Shown piece after piece: positions 23,120 through 34,515 of a stretch of 64,000 bases of DNA. Positions within the stretch are counted from its first letter, which is position 1. Each line of letters opens with the position of its first letter. The notes beneath the pieces are model-generated. The model had not been told where the DNA came from, searched no databases, and was given only the letters and a program-made list of their open reading frames with translations. Origin of the DNA: Nageia nagi (lineage: Eukaryota > Pinophyta); NCBI GenBank assembly GCA_050084985.1, contig JBITNC010000001.1, forward strand, positions 59,086,001-59,150,000, written 5' to 3'. The translations under genes and the position numbers were made by a program.

Positions 23120-26100
23120 CATATATTTTGATACCATTTCATTCCTTCAAACTCTCTAGTTCTACCATTGCCTCTATATTCTATTACCCCTCCTTTCCCC
23201 ATGCAACCTTTCAACTCATTCTTGCCCTTCTGATTCTTAAATCCACCATATCAACCTCTAATGCTCTTTTAATGGTTAGTGTACTATATTATAGCTACAA
23301 GAATCTCATTTGCCCTAAAATTTATGAGATTCTTACCACTTAGCAAATACAACTTCACCTTGTTGCAAGAATTTGGCCTTATACCCTTGGTTTCAATGGG
23401 CACATTTCCAAATGACATTCTTCTTTTGGATGCCATTATTAACTCCTATGACAATTACAATTTGACTATTACAATGAAAGTCCATGGGAAACCTATTTCC
23501 TTCTCTATAAAACCCTCTATTATACATAGATTGATAGGTTTGTCATTCAAGGATGATGAAGAGCATGTCAAATACAAAGGCCACTTTGTTAAATGATAAA
23601 GACAAAATTCATTTGGAAATAAATTATAGTATTCAGGTAGAGTGTTTAATAGGTGAGATATCTAGTATTATGTGTATTAATTTTGATGTATCTTTTATTC
23701 TTTTTTATTTGTTTCACTTTAATGATTTTATAATTTAGTTTATTTTTTGCAATTACATACAATCCCTTGAGAAGGGGTCTCAATTTGTATGATGTCCACA
23801 ACCCTTTCTTGAAAGTTGTTATAAATTTTTTCCAAGCAAGAATAGTTTTATAGGGTAGAGCATTATACATTCCATTTTGGGGGCTCATTTTACATTTTGC
23901 AATGTATTGAGCATAAAATATTAGACTAGTGCTCTTTTATTGCTAATACAATTCGAACTAATATTAGCACTGTCAAAATATCAAATTCTCAAAATGTTTA
24001 CTTGTCCACCTATAACTATTTGTTTGCTTTATACAATGAGGCCCTCTATTCTCTTTAAACTACCCCAATTCCAATAATTAATCTTGGTCAACTCAAAGCC
24101 TTAACACTAATTGTAGAAGAAGTGCAAGTACAAAAGTCATTAATTATGTTTTTATTTAGAATTTTATGGGTACTTAAATTTCAATACAATATTGGTAATT
24201 TTAATGATTCATTAAAAATGTTATTTAACCTTAATACAAAGGATGGCAATAGATTCAATCTTTCGTAGATAGACTACAACAAAAGGAACACAACCAAAGG
24301 ATTATGGAGATTCATAAGGAGAGTTTGACTCACCTTAGTGAGGAACTCTTCAAAAAGGTGTAGGAGAAATGTAAATGTCATCTCAAATTATTATGATAAT
24401 TCTACTATAGTCATATTCCATCTCCTCAATTAAAAAAAATTCTCAAATTAATATTGATGAAGAAAATGAAGTTGAACAACAAGAACAACATAACTCTACT
24501 ATCTCAGTCCTATGTAATTACAGCATTGATGATCATCTTTAGGATACGTTGACATTCATCATGTCTAACCTAATGATGAATTTTAGTGAAATTATCCATG
24601 TTATCATCAGTGAAATTGCCCATACAAACATCCATAAGATTGCATAGATAATTGTTTATGCAATCTCATTGATATCAACATGAATAACTCATTAATAATT
24701 GTTAATTACTTATTTAATATTCATGATGGTCATCTTTAAAATTGTTCATTGCAGATAATAATTTATTCTAGTTTGTAAATATATTTAATTACTTATTGTT
24801 TATATATGCAAACATGTTTCAAAATATAATTTCTCTAGTACGAGTAGGGCAAGTCACACAGACACAACCCATTTCCACAGAATCCACACAACTCTTATAG
24901 CTAGAAGGTGGGAGAAGTTGTTTAAAGTGAATACCTTCATATAATGTTTTATTTTTTTAATAAATTAATAATTTAATAAATTTCATTTTGAATAGTTGTA
25001 TCCTAATATTTTAGTTCCATAGAGCCAATTCCCAATTTTGCAAGCAACACCTCCACCCTCTATTCCTTCTATGAGAGGCTAGGTGAAGTTGTAGCTAAGA
25101 GGAAAATAGATACCTTTAGATGTTTTAGCAAATGCATTAGTTATTTGGAGATTTGATCCTATAATAAGGGATAAAAATAAAAATAATGAAATAGGGAGCC
25201 TCTAGGCCATACAATATTCCATCTCTTGATGAAATCCCAAATTTCACTTTATTAAATATCAATTCAGTTACATGTAACACTATTGGCCTTTACACACCAA
25301 AGCTTGATGAGGATTACCTAAAAGGAATTATGAAGAGCAAGAAAGTGAGGGGAAGGGGAAAGAGTGTCAAATTGGTAATACAACTTGAAATCCTCTATAA
25401 CAGGTAACACAAGTTACACAAGAGACTATGGCTGAACTAAAGTTGTAGAAGAAAATGTAGAAGAAGAGGATGATGATTTAAATTCCTCTATTTCTAGTGA
25501 TAGTTTAATTTCTCAAATATAAAGGGAATAATCAAAAAGTATATTCTTCCTAAACTTCTCAATGCAAATATGTGGGAATATCATGCCAAAGTATTGTTCA
25601 AGGAGATCAATTCAAGGTTTGTAAACCATGGTAAGAGGGAAAGATATTTTTAGAATTAGAAAACTCTCCAGAGAAGTTTGTGGCATATTTCAAAGTAGCC
25701 ACATCAGTAAAGACAAATTTTACTTCTCCATATGCTGACATTGATTCAATCACATTTTAACAAGGTTAGAAAATTTAGATTCTGAAGCTCAACCTACTAC
25801 AATTACTAGAACACTACATGCAAAAGGTAGAAATTGCCAAAGCTATAAAAGTAGTAGAGGTAAAAATTATATTAGCAATTTCATTTTCATTTTTTTATTT
25901 TATTATGGTTTTCATATCTAATTACTAAGTATCATCTTTTTTTTTAATTTTGTATTCCAACTTTGATAATTTGAGAAAATAAGTACACAACTCAGTTTTC
26001 CAAGTTCAAAAAGAAAAGAAAAGTCTAGTTAATGCATCTATGACTAAGGAGAAGCTACTCAAAGCTTTGAATGATAATAATGCACTAAAATTAATAATTA

Positions 26101-26345
26101 AATAACATAATATGGACTACCATAATTTTATGAAACAAAAAAAGTAAGGACTAAAGCTACGGTGATACCAGGAGAGAATGGGTGAAAAGATATGAGAAAC
26201 TTAATACAAACATTTGATATTGCACAAAGATGAGTGTTGAAAGTAGCCTAGTTGGGATCAACATAGCAACCTACATCTATTGAAAGTACCACTCTTAAGG
26301 AACAAAGTGAGGAGATGCCAGAGAATGCTAAGGAGTTTATGTAAA
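23120..26345 (+). pseudogene. Decayed multi-part ORF of unknown family between arrays 1 and 2
   Basis: Protein-like stretches follow each other on the plus strand. They are 23128-23596 (FTLLQEFGLIPLVSMGTFPND, LLLDAIINSYDNYNLTITMK, KPISFSIKPSIIHRLIGL), a continuation to about 23700 in another frame, 23820-24100, and 25200-25410 (YNIPSLDEIPNF, GLYTPKLDEDYLKGI, KKVRGRGKSVKLVIQ). A further part near 25500-25860 includes ILPKLLNANMWEYHAKVLFKE. Some boundaries could be introns. The layout recalls transposon-borne ORFs of the PMD/Athila-ORF type but lacks their hallmark motifs, so I leave it unassigned. Confidence 0.4.
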
Positions 26346-26864
26346 GGACAATATTTAATATTTAAACATGAAGTGGGCATATGGAATGATGCTTGTTTCA
26401 TGAAAACATTTTCAAAATGTTTTTAAATTTAGAAAAATGTATTATACTTATTTCTTAAATGGTGTTATTTATATTAAAATCATATTTTTTCAATTATTAC
26501 AATTGTTAGTGTACATTGAATGTTTGCATAAGTATGAACAAATGTTTTTTGAGTATGTTTTTTTTACAACCATTGAATGTTTGTATAATTATGAGTGAAT
26601 GTTATGGATGTATGATCTATTTCCATTAATATGTGATTTAAAATGGTATTTTGTAATGATTCTAGAAAGACATTGAAATATTCAAATGAAAAATAATGAA
26701 CATAACTAAATTAAAAATTTAGAATGTTTGCATACATATTTGTTTAATATTATTATTTTTATAATTTGCATTGGAAACCATGTTCAAATTTCATTACAAT
26801 TAGAAATTTAGAATTGGAATTAAGATCATTTTTGAATCATAGCATTTATATTGAATTTCAAATG
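26346..26864. other. AT-rich DNA without a gene
   Basis: The words (ca)ttgaatgttt and gtata/gcataa(g/t)tatgaa recur around 26516-26590, suggesting a short local duplication. Nothing else is visible. Confidence 0.4.
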
Positions 26865-27270
26865 TAGAATCATCAGTGTCTTGACACTAACGATCATCAG
26901 TATCCAGGATTTCAAATGTAGAATTGTTAGTTTCTTGAAACTAATGATCATCAGTGTATGACACTAATTATTATTAGTGTTTTGATATGTATGATCATAG
27001 TGTCTTGATACAGATGATTATTAGTGTCTTGATATAGACTATCATCTATGTTATGATAATGACAATCATCTACATCAAAACACATATGAGTGTCTATGTT
27101 AAGACATAGATGAGCATTAATGTCAAGACACAGATGAGCATTAGTTCAGATAAAGATGATTATTAGTGTCAAGACACAAATGATCATATATATATAGACA
27201 TTTATGATCATTTGTATTTAGATACTATGATTGTTTGTATCAATATACTATCGAAACATCTGTGTCAATT
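26865..27270. repeat. Degenerate array with GATGATCAT core (array 2)
   Basis: Units combine an (a)gatgatcatt/atgatcat core with agtgtcttgacac or its complement gtgtcaagacac, itself an imperfect palindrome. Examples lie at 26874-26900, 26943-26966, 27093-27140 and 27158-27188. The order and strand of units vary. It lies just beyond the 3' end of the minus-strand hAT transposase relic. Confidence 0.75.
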
Positions 27271-27539
27271 ATCAAGATTCAAAAGGTATGCATTCATAAG
27301 AGAAATTAGAATAAGTATATTTAATTTAATCTAATTTAACAAATCTAAAATACAATGTCTACATAACATCATTTAAAAAGAAACATTCACTTGCATCCAT
27401 AGAAGGAAAAATCCATGAAGTTCATAAGTTCTAATAGATTAAATTATATGGATCATAATATAAAAATTAACTCATAGTTATGGTATCTAGAACATATTCA
27501 TAAGAGAACCAACTCGATTAGTGCATGCATCTAAATCTT

Positions 27540-29070
27540 CTAAACATTCAAAATATGGTCTATAAAGATATCCTCATCTTCTATTAAATTTGTTTGATTT
27601 ACTCCCCTTCTCTTGCTCAATGATTTCCATAATGCTATTGCTCTATCATAGGGAAATGGTTTCAAAGTATGATGTGAAACATAAATTCACAAACAAATTT
27701 CAAGATTTTTTTCCAATCTATTTCTTATTTTTTATTTAACATACTACAAAGCACTAAGACCCCTTTCATCTTCCATGGAACCTGAAATCATTGTTTGATA
27801 GAGTTTGTATAAATTGAAATACTCTAACATTGAATCTCATAGCATACTACTTGGATACAATTTTTTTCACAATCATGTTATAGAACCAAAACTATAATGC
27901 ATTCAATAATTATTTAAACCAAACAACCATTATCAAGCCAAAAGATCCAAATTGTTGAATCAAATATTTTTTGTTCAAAATTCCATTTATTTTAACACCA
28001 TTTATTTCAATAGTTATTCCAAAATGGTTAACTATATTCTCCATATGTTTATTAAAAAATTAACTTGTATTTTTATAATCTAATATTGAATTCCAAAAAT
28101 TCATATTCACCATAGCCACAGCTTCAAGAAAATCATCTCTACAAAATCTCTCTCTTATTTCTTTGGTTAATGTATCTAAAATTTTATTAAGCTTAATCCT
28201 TGATTCTTGCAAAATTCTTTCAAATCTAACCAGAGTTATAGGAACTTGCTCAAATTTAATTTTATTGTATGACATTACACCTTGTCTTTCGAAACAATAT
28301 AGAGGAATATCAATATTATTGACACTGATGTAAAGTTTATTAACAATATTGAATCTTAAAAAACTATTTGGATTTTTCACATTTGTTAAAGATTTTTAAT
28401 TTTCAAATAGAGGATTTGTAAAATTTGTTTCATACAACCTATTGATAATATAGCATACCATTTTTGTTCACTTATGAAATCAATTATTATAGATCTCCTT
28501 AACATCTTGTCAATTTGTTCATTCATATAACATGGTATCATTCATATAATATTAGTAATTCTCCAATCTATCATGCATATAAATCATAGCTCTATAACAA
28601 CTCTTCTATTTGGTAAAGAAACTTGTCAAAAATTTAATTGGTCAAATACTCTTTTTGCAGTTTAGCATTGAAATCCATTTGGTGTCATATGTTTTAATAT
28701 TCTTTTGCTCATATTTCAAGAGTGAATTGTTAGAATTCGACATTCCTTTTGGAGCTTTTTAAAAAATAAGAATACACTTCATCTATCAATTCCTACACTT
28801 TGGCACCATAAGTATGTGTGCTTACTATTATGTATGTCAAGTTCAATCTATGAGTCATACAATGAATAGGAATCATATATGGAGTAATTAATGTTTAAGA
28901 TGAATAGAAAGTTCATTTCTATTTCCTTGCATTACTAAAGCACCATATACACCTACATATATTAGCTTTCTGATAATTTCTACATAATCCATATTAGCAA
29001 TCTCTTCCAAATTGATTACAACAAGATTGAAAAGGTTTTCTAAATTACAAATTTCTTTCATTCTATGTAT
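27540..29070 (-). pseudogene. hAT transposase pseudogene, C-terminal part
   Basis: Read on the minus strand from 29070, frames give ICNLENLFNLVVINLEEIA, then a KLIYVGVYGALVMQGNRN stretch (28930-28985). That is the hAT (DUF4371-type) pattern (K)L(V/I)-FG-DGASV(F/M)QG. Next comes the open part 28380-28060 with FLRFNIVNKLYISVNN and ILDTLTKEIRERFCRDDF. A C-terminal dimerisation region near 27640-27800 has SGSMEDERG-SAL, (R)NRLEKNLE and FPYDRAIALW. hAT transposases cut and paste DNA elements. This copy has many stops. The N-terminal part lies beyond the Copia insertion at 37111-38040. Confidence 0.7.
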
Positions 29071-29800
29071 TGTTAGAAAATGGGGTTTTCTAACATATTT
29101 GATGAATGTGTAAACATGTATACATACCTAGGATATGCTATGTACCATATTTACCTTATTAATTGATACAAAAATGAATTTTGATTTTTTTACACTTTTC
29201 ACTAAATCTTCCTTTTTGACCAATGCAAGATATTTAGCCATTTTGTACCCACTTCGATCAAACCAATGAGAACTTGAGAGGTGCTTCACACTTGCTAAAG
29301 GAACTAACACTAAGAAGATAATTCCTAAGCAATCAAGATCTCTTGAAAGCTTAAAATACACATATAACAAACTCACAAATAATACAATTTTAGAAAGTAA
29401 CTCACGATTTAAAGTGGTTCCTCCAACTAGGATTCCATCCACTAACTAAATCTTTACTTCAATCACAAATACAACTCTCTTACAATCTTCTTAGTCTTAA
29501 ATTCTACACTTCTATCTTATAGCATAACTTTATCTACAAATCGGTATTTTATTACAAAGTGGAAGCCTTCTATTTATAGGCCAAAATCTCTCTTTGGATC
29601 ACCTTTTTATCCAATGTACAAAAGCATGACATGCACATCCTTTTACCTAAGGGGCATGCTCAATACATGGAGTGTAGGACAAGTTACATTATCATATTCA
29701 CTTAAATACTTAGGGGATCAAATGATACCTTTAAGTTTTAGTGAACTTACATAGAAGATTTAATACAAACCTTTACAAGAATGCATTATACATTCCAACA
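29071..29800 (-). repeat. Copia 3' LTR
   Basis: On the minus strand it starts TGTTGGAATGTATAATGCAT at 29800. It runs through a ggcctataaatagaagg-type TATA region (29572-29584 on the plus strand reads tctatttataggc). It seems to end with CA at 29071-29072 (plus strand tgttagaaaa). Positions 29397-29800 match 36706-37110. The remaining 326 bases have no partner in the other LTR. Confidence 0.75.
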
Positions 29801-29811
29801 CTCCTCCTTAA
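29801..29811 (-). promoter_or_regulatory. Copia polypurine tract
   Basis: On the minus strand, taaggaggag stands directly before the TGTTGG start of the 3' LTR. This is where plus-strand DNA synthesis is primed in LTR retroelements. Position and composition fit well. Confidence 0.75.
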
Positions 29812-30640
29812 TGCAATATTGGGATAGAGCAAGTAAGAGAGAAGAAGAAGAGAAAGTAAGAGAGTCATCCTCCAAATAGATACAATGGATATGAGAACTT
29901 TTGATATATTTGTAAAGTAAGAAAGATCTAATTTGAGACTTACTACTTTGCCAAATAAATCATTAACCACAACCAATTTCAATGTGAAGTAATCATCCAA
30001 TTGGAAGTCATGAAGAGTGTCTAAGAGCCTGCATACCTAAGGTAAGTAACTTACAATCTCAAAGGAACCTACAAGTCATAAGTAGCTCAAATAACAAGAT
30101 CAATTAGATGCAACATATTTATCTCATCAAGGATAGATGAAATCACACAAATGCCATCATGAATTGATCAATGTACTATAAGTCATCATGAAGATGCCAT
30201 GTCAAAAAAACTTATAGTCACCTACTATATATAAAACATATATTGATTATCATTACAAAATAGATCATACATATACAAGTTCTTCATATATGGATAACAA
30301 AATAGTGCCAAAAGACACATAAAAGTTCCTCACATATGGATAACTAAACAATGCTAGATTGACCAAAAAAAGAGTATGCACATACGAGTTCCTCTCATAT
30401 GGATAATTGAATAGTGCCAAAAGACATATAAGAGTTCCTCACATAATTTGTATAATAAGTTTCTCATGCAAAGCAAACTTACCATGAAAGTGTACAACAA
30501 AATCAACACTATACAGCACAAAATCCTTTTAAGGATGAAGTTGTCACCACAAATATGAATTCAACATAAGAATTCAAACTTCACCCCCCTTTAGGGCAAC
30601 TTCACCAACCTAATAGCAATTCTAAGCTTACAAAATTGAG
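29812..30640 (-). repeat. Copia 3' untranslated region with tandem units
   Basis: Between RNase H and the polypurine tract lie about four degenerate units at 30276-30440. They share agttc(c/t)tca(c/t)atatggataa and (a)atagtgccaaaagacata words and are 46 to 64 bases long. Some plant Copia elements carry such repeats in the 3' leader region. No gene is present. Confidence 0.7.
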
Positions 30641-33245
30641 CTTTCAAGAGGAGCTTAGTGAAAAATCAATGAAGTTCAAGGTGGATGGACAATACTCTAG
30701 ATGTATGATACCATCAAGAACCTTCTTCCTAATAAAATGGGCATGGATTTTCATATGTTTTATTCTTTTATGGAACATAGGATTCTTAGAAAAAAAATAT
30801 TTTGATTGATTATCTAAAGAAATCAAATATGAGCCACTTTTATTCATACCTAATTTCTTTTAGAAGATGTCTTAGCCAAATGGCTTCTTAGGCTACAATA
30901 GATATGGCATAATATTCAACTTCTATGGTGGAAAGAGAAATAGTAGGTTGATTCTTGGAAGCCCAAGAGATAGCTTTTAAACCAATGCTAAATACATACA
31001 TAGAGGTTGACTTCCTATCATCTCTATCTCCCCCATAGTTAGAATCTAAGAATCGAAAGAGAACAAATGAGGGTAAATTAGAATACTTGAAAGCAAGATC
31101 GTTAGTCCTTCCAACATAACTCAAGATTTGCTTAACAAAATTGAGGTGCTTAACATAAGGTTTTTGCATGAATTGTGCCATCAGATTCATTGCAAAGGTA
31201 ATATCTATCCTAAATATAATCAAATACAAAAGACTACCAATTAATTATCTATAAGTTGTAGCATTAGCTAACTGAAAGTTGGAGTTTAGAGAAATAATGA
31301 TTCTAGGAGAGACTAGTATTATAGCATATCTACACTTCTCCATTTCAAACTTCTATAAGATGTTTGATATACTTATATTGACTAAGTATAATCCTTGTAT
31401 TGATACACTTGCATTTCAAGATAGTAGTGCAAGAGACCAAGATCAATCATTTCTAATATTACCTTAAGTTTGGATATGCAATCTTGAATAATTTCATCAT
31501 TATTCCTAGTATTCAAAAGATCATCCATATAAAGGAGAATCAATACCACATCTTTTCTTTGATTGAGCACATATAGATTTGAGTTATAAAAACACTTAGA
31601 GAACCAATATCTGCAAAGTACCTTGAAATCTTTCTATATCAGGCTCAAGGTACTAACTTAAGTCCATACATTGACTTTTTTAGCTTGCATACAAAGGACT
31701 CTTTTCCCTTCATAATAAACCCTTTTGGTTGATTCATGAAGATTTCCAAATCCAATTCACTATTGAAAAAGCCACTCTTAACATCAAGTTGAAAAACTTT
31801 TCATCCTTGAGCTATAGAAAGAGCAAAGATAACTCTCATAGTAGGCATCTTTGCCATAAGAGCAGAGGTTTTCTCATAATCTACATCATATTTTTGAGCA
31901 AAACCTTTAGCTACAACCCTTGCCTTATATTTTTCAATATCTTTTACTAAATTTAATTTTACCTTATATATCCACTTATTAACAAACACATTCTTTTCAT
32001 TGGGATAAGGAACCAAGTCCCAAGTTTTATTTTTCATAAGCACCTCATACTCCACTTTCATGGCTTCCATACAACACTCATGCTTAGAAGATTCTTTGAA
32101 GGTTGAGGGCTCATGCTTGTTATTAATCTTAGAAATTAAGGATTTGTTCAAGGTCATGCTCCTTATTACCCTTTGAGTTGGAGAGTTTTATTTCTAAGAT
32201 GACTTGTCTACATTAATATCTAACTAGCCAGGTGTAACTAAAGAGTCCTTTAGATCACCAATATCCTCATTAGAATTAGATTCATCAAGAAGTTTATTAA
32301 ACTTTACATCTCTTGAAATGAATATTGCTTTATATGTTGGAGAGTAGAGCCTATAGCCTCTATGCTAGCTATTATAACCCATAAAGATATATTTTTTAAC
32401 TCTTTTTTTCCAACTTCTTCCCTTTCTCAAAAACAATGTAAGAGAATGCTTCACAACCAAACATCCTAAGGTGAGAAATGTTAGGTTTTCTTCTTGACCA
32501 TGCCTTAAAAATAATTTTACTCTAAATGGATTTTATGGGACACCTATTCAAGGTGTAAATAGTAGTACTCATAGCTTCACCCCATAAGAATTTAAGAAGA
32601 TTACCCAACATACATCTAACCATCTCCATAATTGTTCTATTTTTCTTTTCGACAACACCGTTCTACTGAGAAGTGTATGGAATTATAAACTACCTCTAGA
32701 TTTTATACTTGGTATAATAGTTATTGAACTCATTACTATTATATTATTCTCCATTATCTGATCTCAACATCTTCAATTTAAGGTTAGTTTGATTCTCAAC
32801 AAAGGCTTTAAAAACCTTAAAACTTTTAAATGTTTAATACTTATGCTCAAGTAGATACCAAAGGTCATCCTATTAAATTCATTAATGAAGGTTAAGACAT
32901 AAGATGCTCCTCCAAGTGATTTAGTTTGAAATAGACCTATCAAATCTGAATGCACAAGTTGAAGAGATTGAGATGCTCTTGTTGTATTATTATTTTCAAA
33001 CTTTTGTCTATGCATATTACCAAAAAATCACTTCTTACATAGACCAACTAAAGAGAAATTGAAGGCAAATCTTCCATAAGTTCTTTGTCTTTCATGAATT
33101 GAATACTCTTATGGTTAAAGTGCCTTAAATGAGGATGCCAAACATTGCATTTAGAACACACATTAGAAGCAAGACACATCTTTGATGAAACTTGATTCAC
33201 AATATAGAGGTTATCTTTCACAAATTCTTTAACCAAAGTGGTGAA
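30640..33245 (-). pseudogene. Copia pol: integrase, reverse transcriptase, RNase H
   Basis: Reading from 33245 leftwards: GAG-pre-integrase (33236-33048) with a WHPHLRHFNHKSI motif; integrase (33015-32600) with QLVHSDLIGLFQTKSLGGA, keeping the first catalytic Asp; then the integrase end with ISHLRMFG, (F)MGYNS and YRLYSP near 32300-32500. The RT (32157-31380) has WDLVPYP, NKWIYKVK, YKARVVAKGFAQKY and the catalytic YMDDLL at about 31516-31531. RNase H (31229-30650) has DSNYGGDRDDRKSTSMYVF and ISWASKNQPTISLSTIEVEY. Copia canonical forms are YVDDM and W-GD-DDRKSTSGY. Stops and frameshifts split it into at least six pieces, so it is inactive. Confidence 0.9.
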
Positions 33246-34515
33246 TCCTTTTGTAATGAATTGGGATTAAGAGTCAAACTCAAAAGAGTATCTTTTTCTA
33301 GCAACTAGGATCATGGAGAGAAATTTCATCCTTAACTTAGGAACATAGAGAACTTTACAAAAACCTTTTCATGAATCAACATACTTCCAATTCCTTGGAC
33401 TTCAATGGTAGAGTTATCACCTATCACAACTACATCTTTTTTATACTTGTGAAAGTTCTCAAATTTTTCCTTTTCAAAGCATAGGTGATTAGTGCAACTA
33501 GAGTCAACAATCCATTTTGATGAAAAAGATTAAGACATGGAGTAGAGTGTCATAACAAAACTAGCATAAATATTCTCTCTCCTTTGTACTTATTTACATT
33601 TACCATTGCCTTTATTCTTTTCCTCTCTTTTCTTTTTGTAGTAATCAATTTCTTTATGATCTTGAATGCCATAATAATTACAATTACCATCAAACTTTTC
33701 CTTAGGATAAGGAGTGTTTGCTTTGTCTTTTCTTTCTCTTTTCTTGAAATGATTATTGTTGCCATTCTTTTTACTACTTGGTTGTTATTTCTATTATTCT
33801 TGCTATTTTTGTAGCCATTGCCTCTCTTTCCAAACCTTTTGGAGGAAGAATGATAAAATTTCTTTTGATAGTTGAAATTCTTCTTGAAAAGAGTTTTCAT
33901 TGCTCCAAGAGCAATGTTATTATCCTTAGGAGAAGAAATAAAAACTTTATTGTTAAGAGTTTTCTCATGCTTCAAAAGGTGTTTTGAAAGTTTCTCAAGG
34001 GAGAAGACTTATTCATCATCAAGTCTTATTTCATAACCATTACAAAGTTTCCAAACTTTGAAGAAAGGATTTGAAGAAAGATGAAGACCATAAGCTCATC
34101 ATTAATCCAATTGCCCCACAACAATAAGTTGGGTCCTTAGGTCAATGATTTTGTTTAAGTAGATAGCCACATTTTCATCTTCCCTTGATGAGATTGAAGC
34201 AACTTTTGAAGAATGGTAAATCTTCTTGAAAGGTTTGAATCAAGGTAGATTTGTTTAAGCTTATCCCACATTTCCTTTACTAAGGTTGAAAAAAAATTAT
34301 TAGCAGCACATCATCTAAAACTACATGGTAAATCATGGAGGTTCCAACTCATTCTTTGTGTTGTAAGCCTTTAGTGCCTTCTCATCTATAGGAGGTATAA
34401 GGTTCTCATTCATTATTTGCCAAAGCTTCCTTGTCTGCAATTCAACTCTCATCCAAGGTTCCCAAATCCCATAGTTGGAATCATCAAGAATGTGTTTGGG
34501 TAAAAAGGATTATTT
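33246..34515 (-). pseudogene. Copia gag (UBN2-type) with altered zinc knuckle
   Basis: The minus-strand frame from about 34515 shows NYGIWEPWMRVELQTR-LW, the start of a Copia gag. A middle part follows with DENVAIYLNKIIDLRTQL. The open piece 33975-33550 is rich in lysine, arginine and asparagine. In another frame near 33640-33680 lies CNYYGIQDHKEIDYY, at the place of the CxxC-x4-H-x4-C knuckle, with only the first Cys and the His left. Gag would pack element RNA. Internal stops show it is dead. Confidence 0.75.

Noticed and set aside
33584-33987. Hydrophobic plus-strand ORFs (possible membrane proteins)
   Set aside because: They are the complement of the Lys/Arg/Asn-rich Copia gag on the minus strand; the hydrophobicity is a composition shadow.
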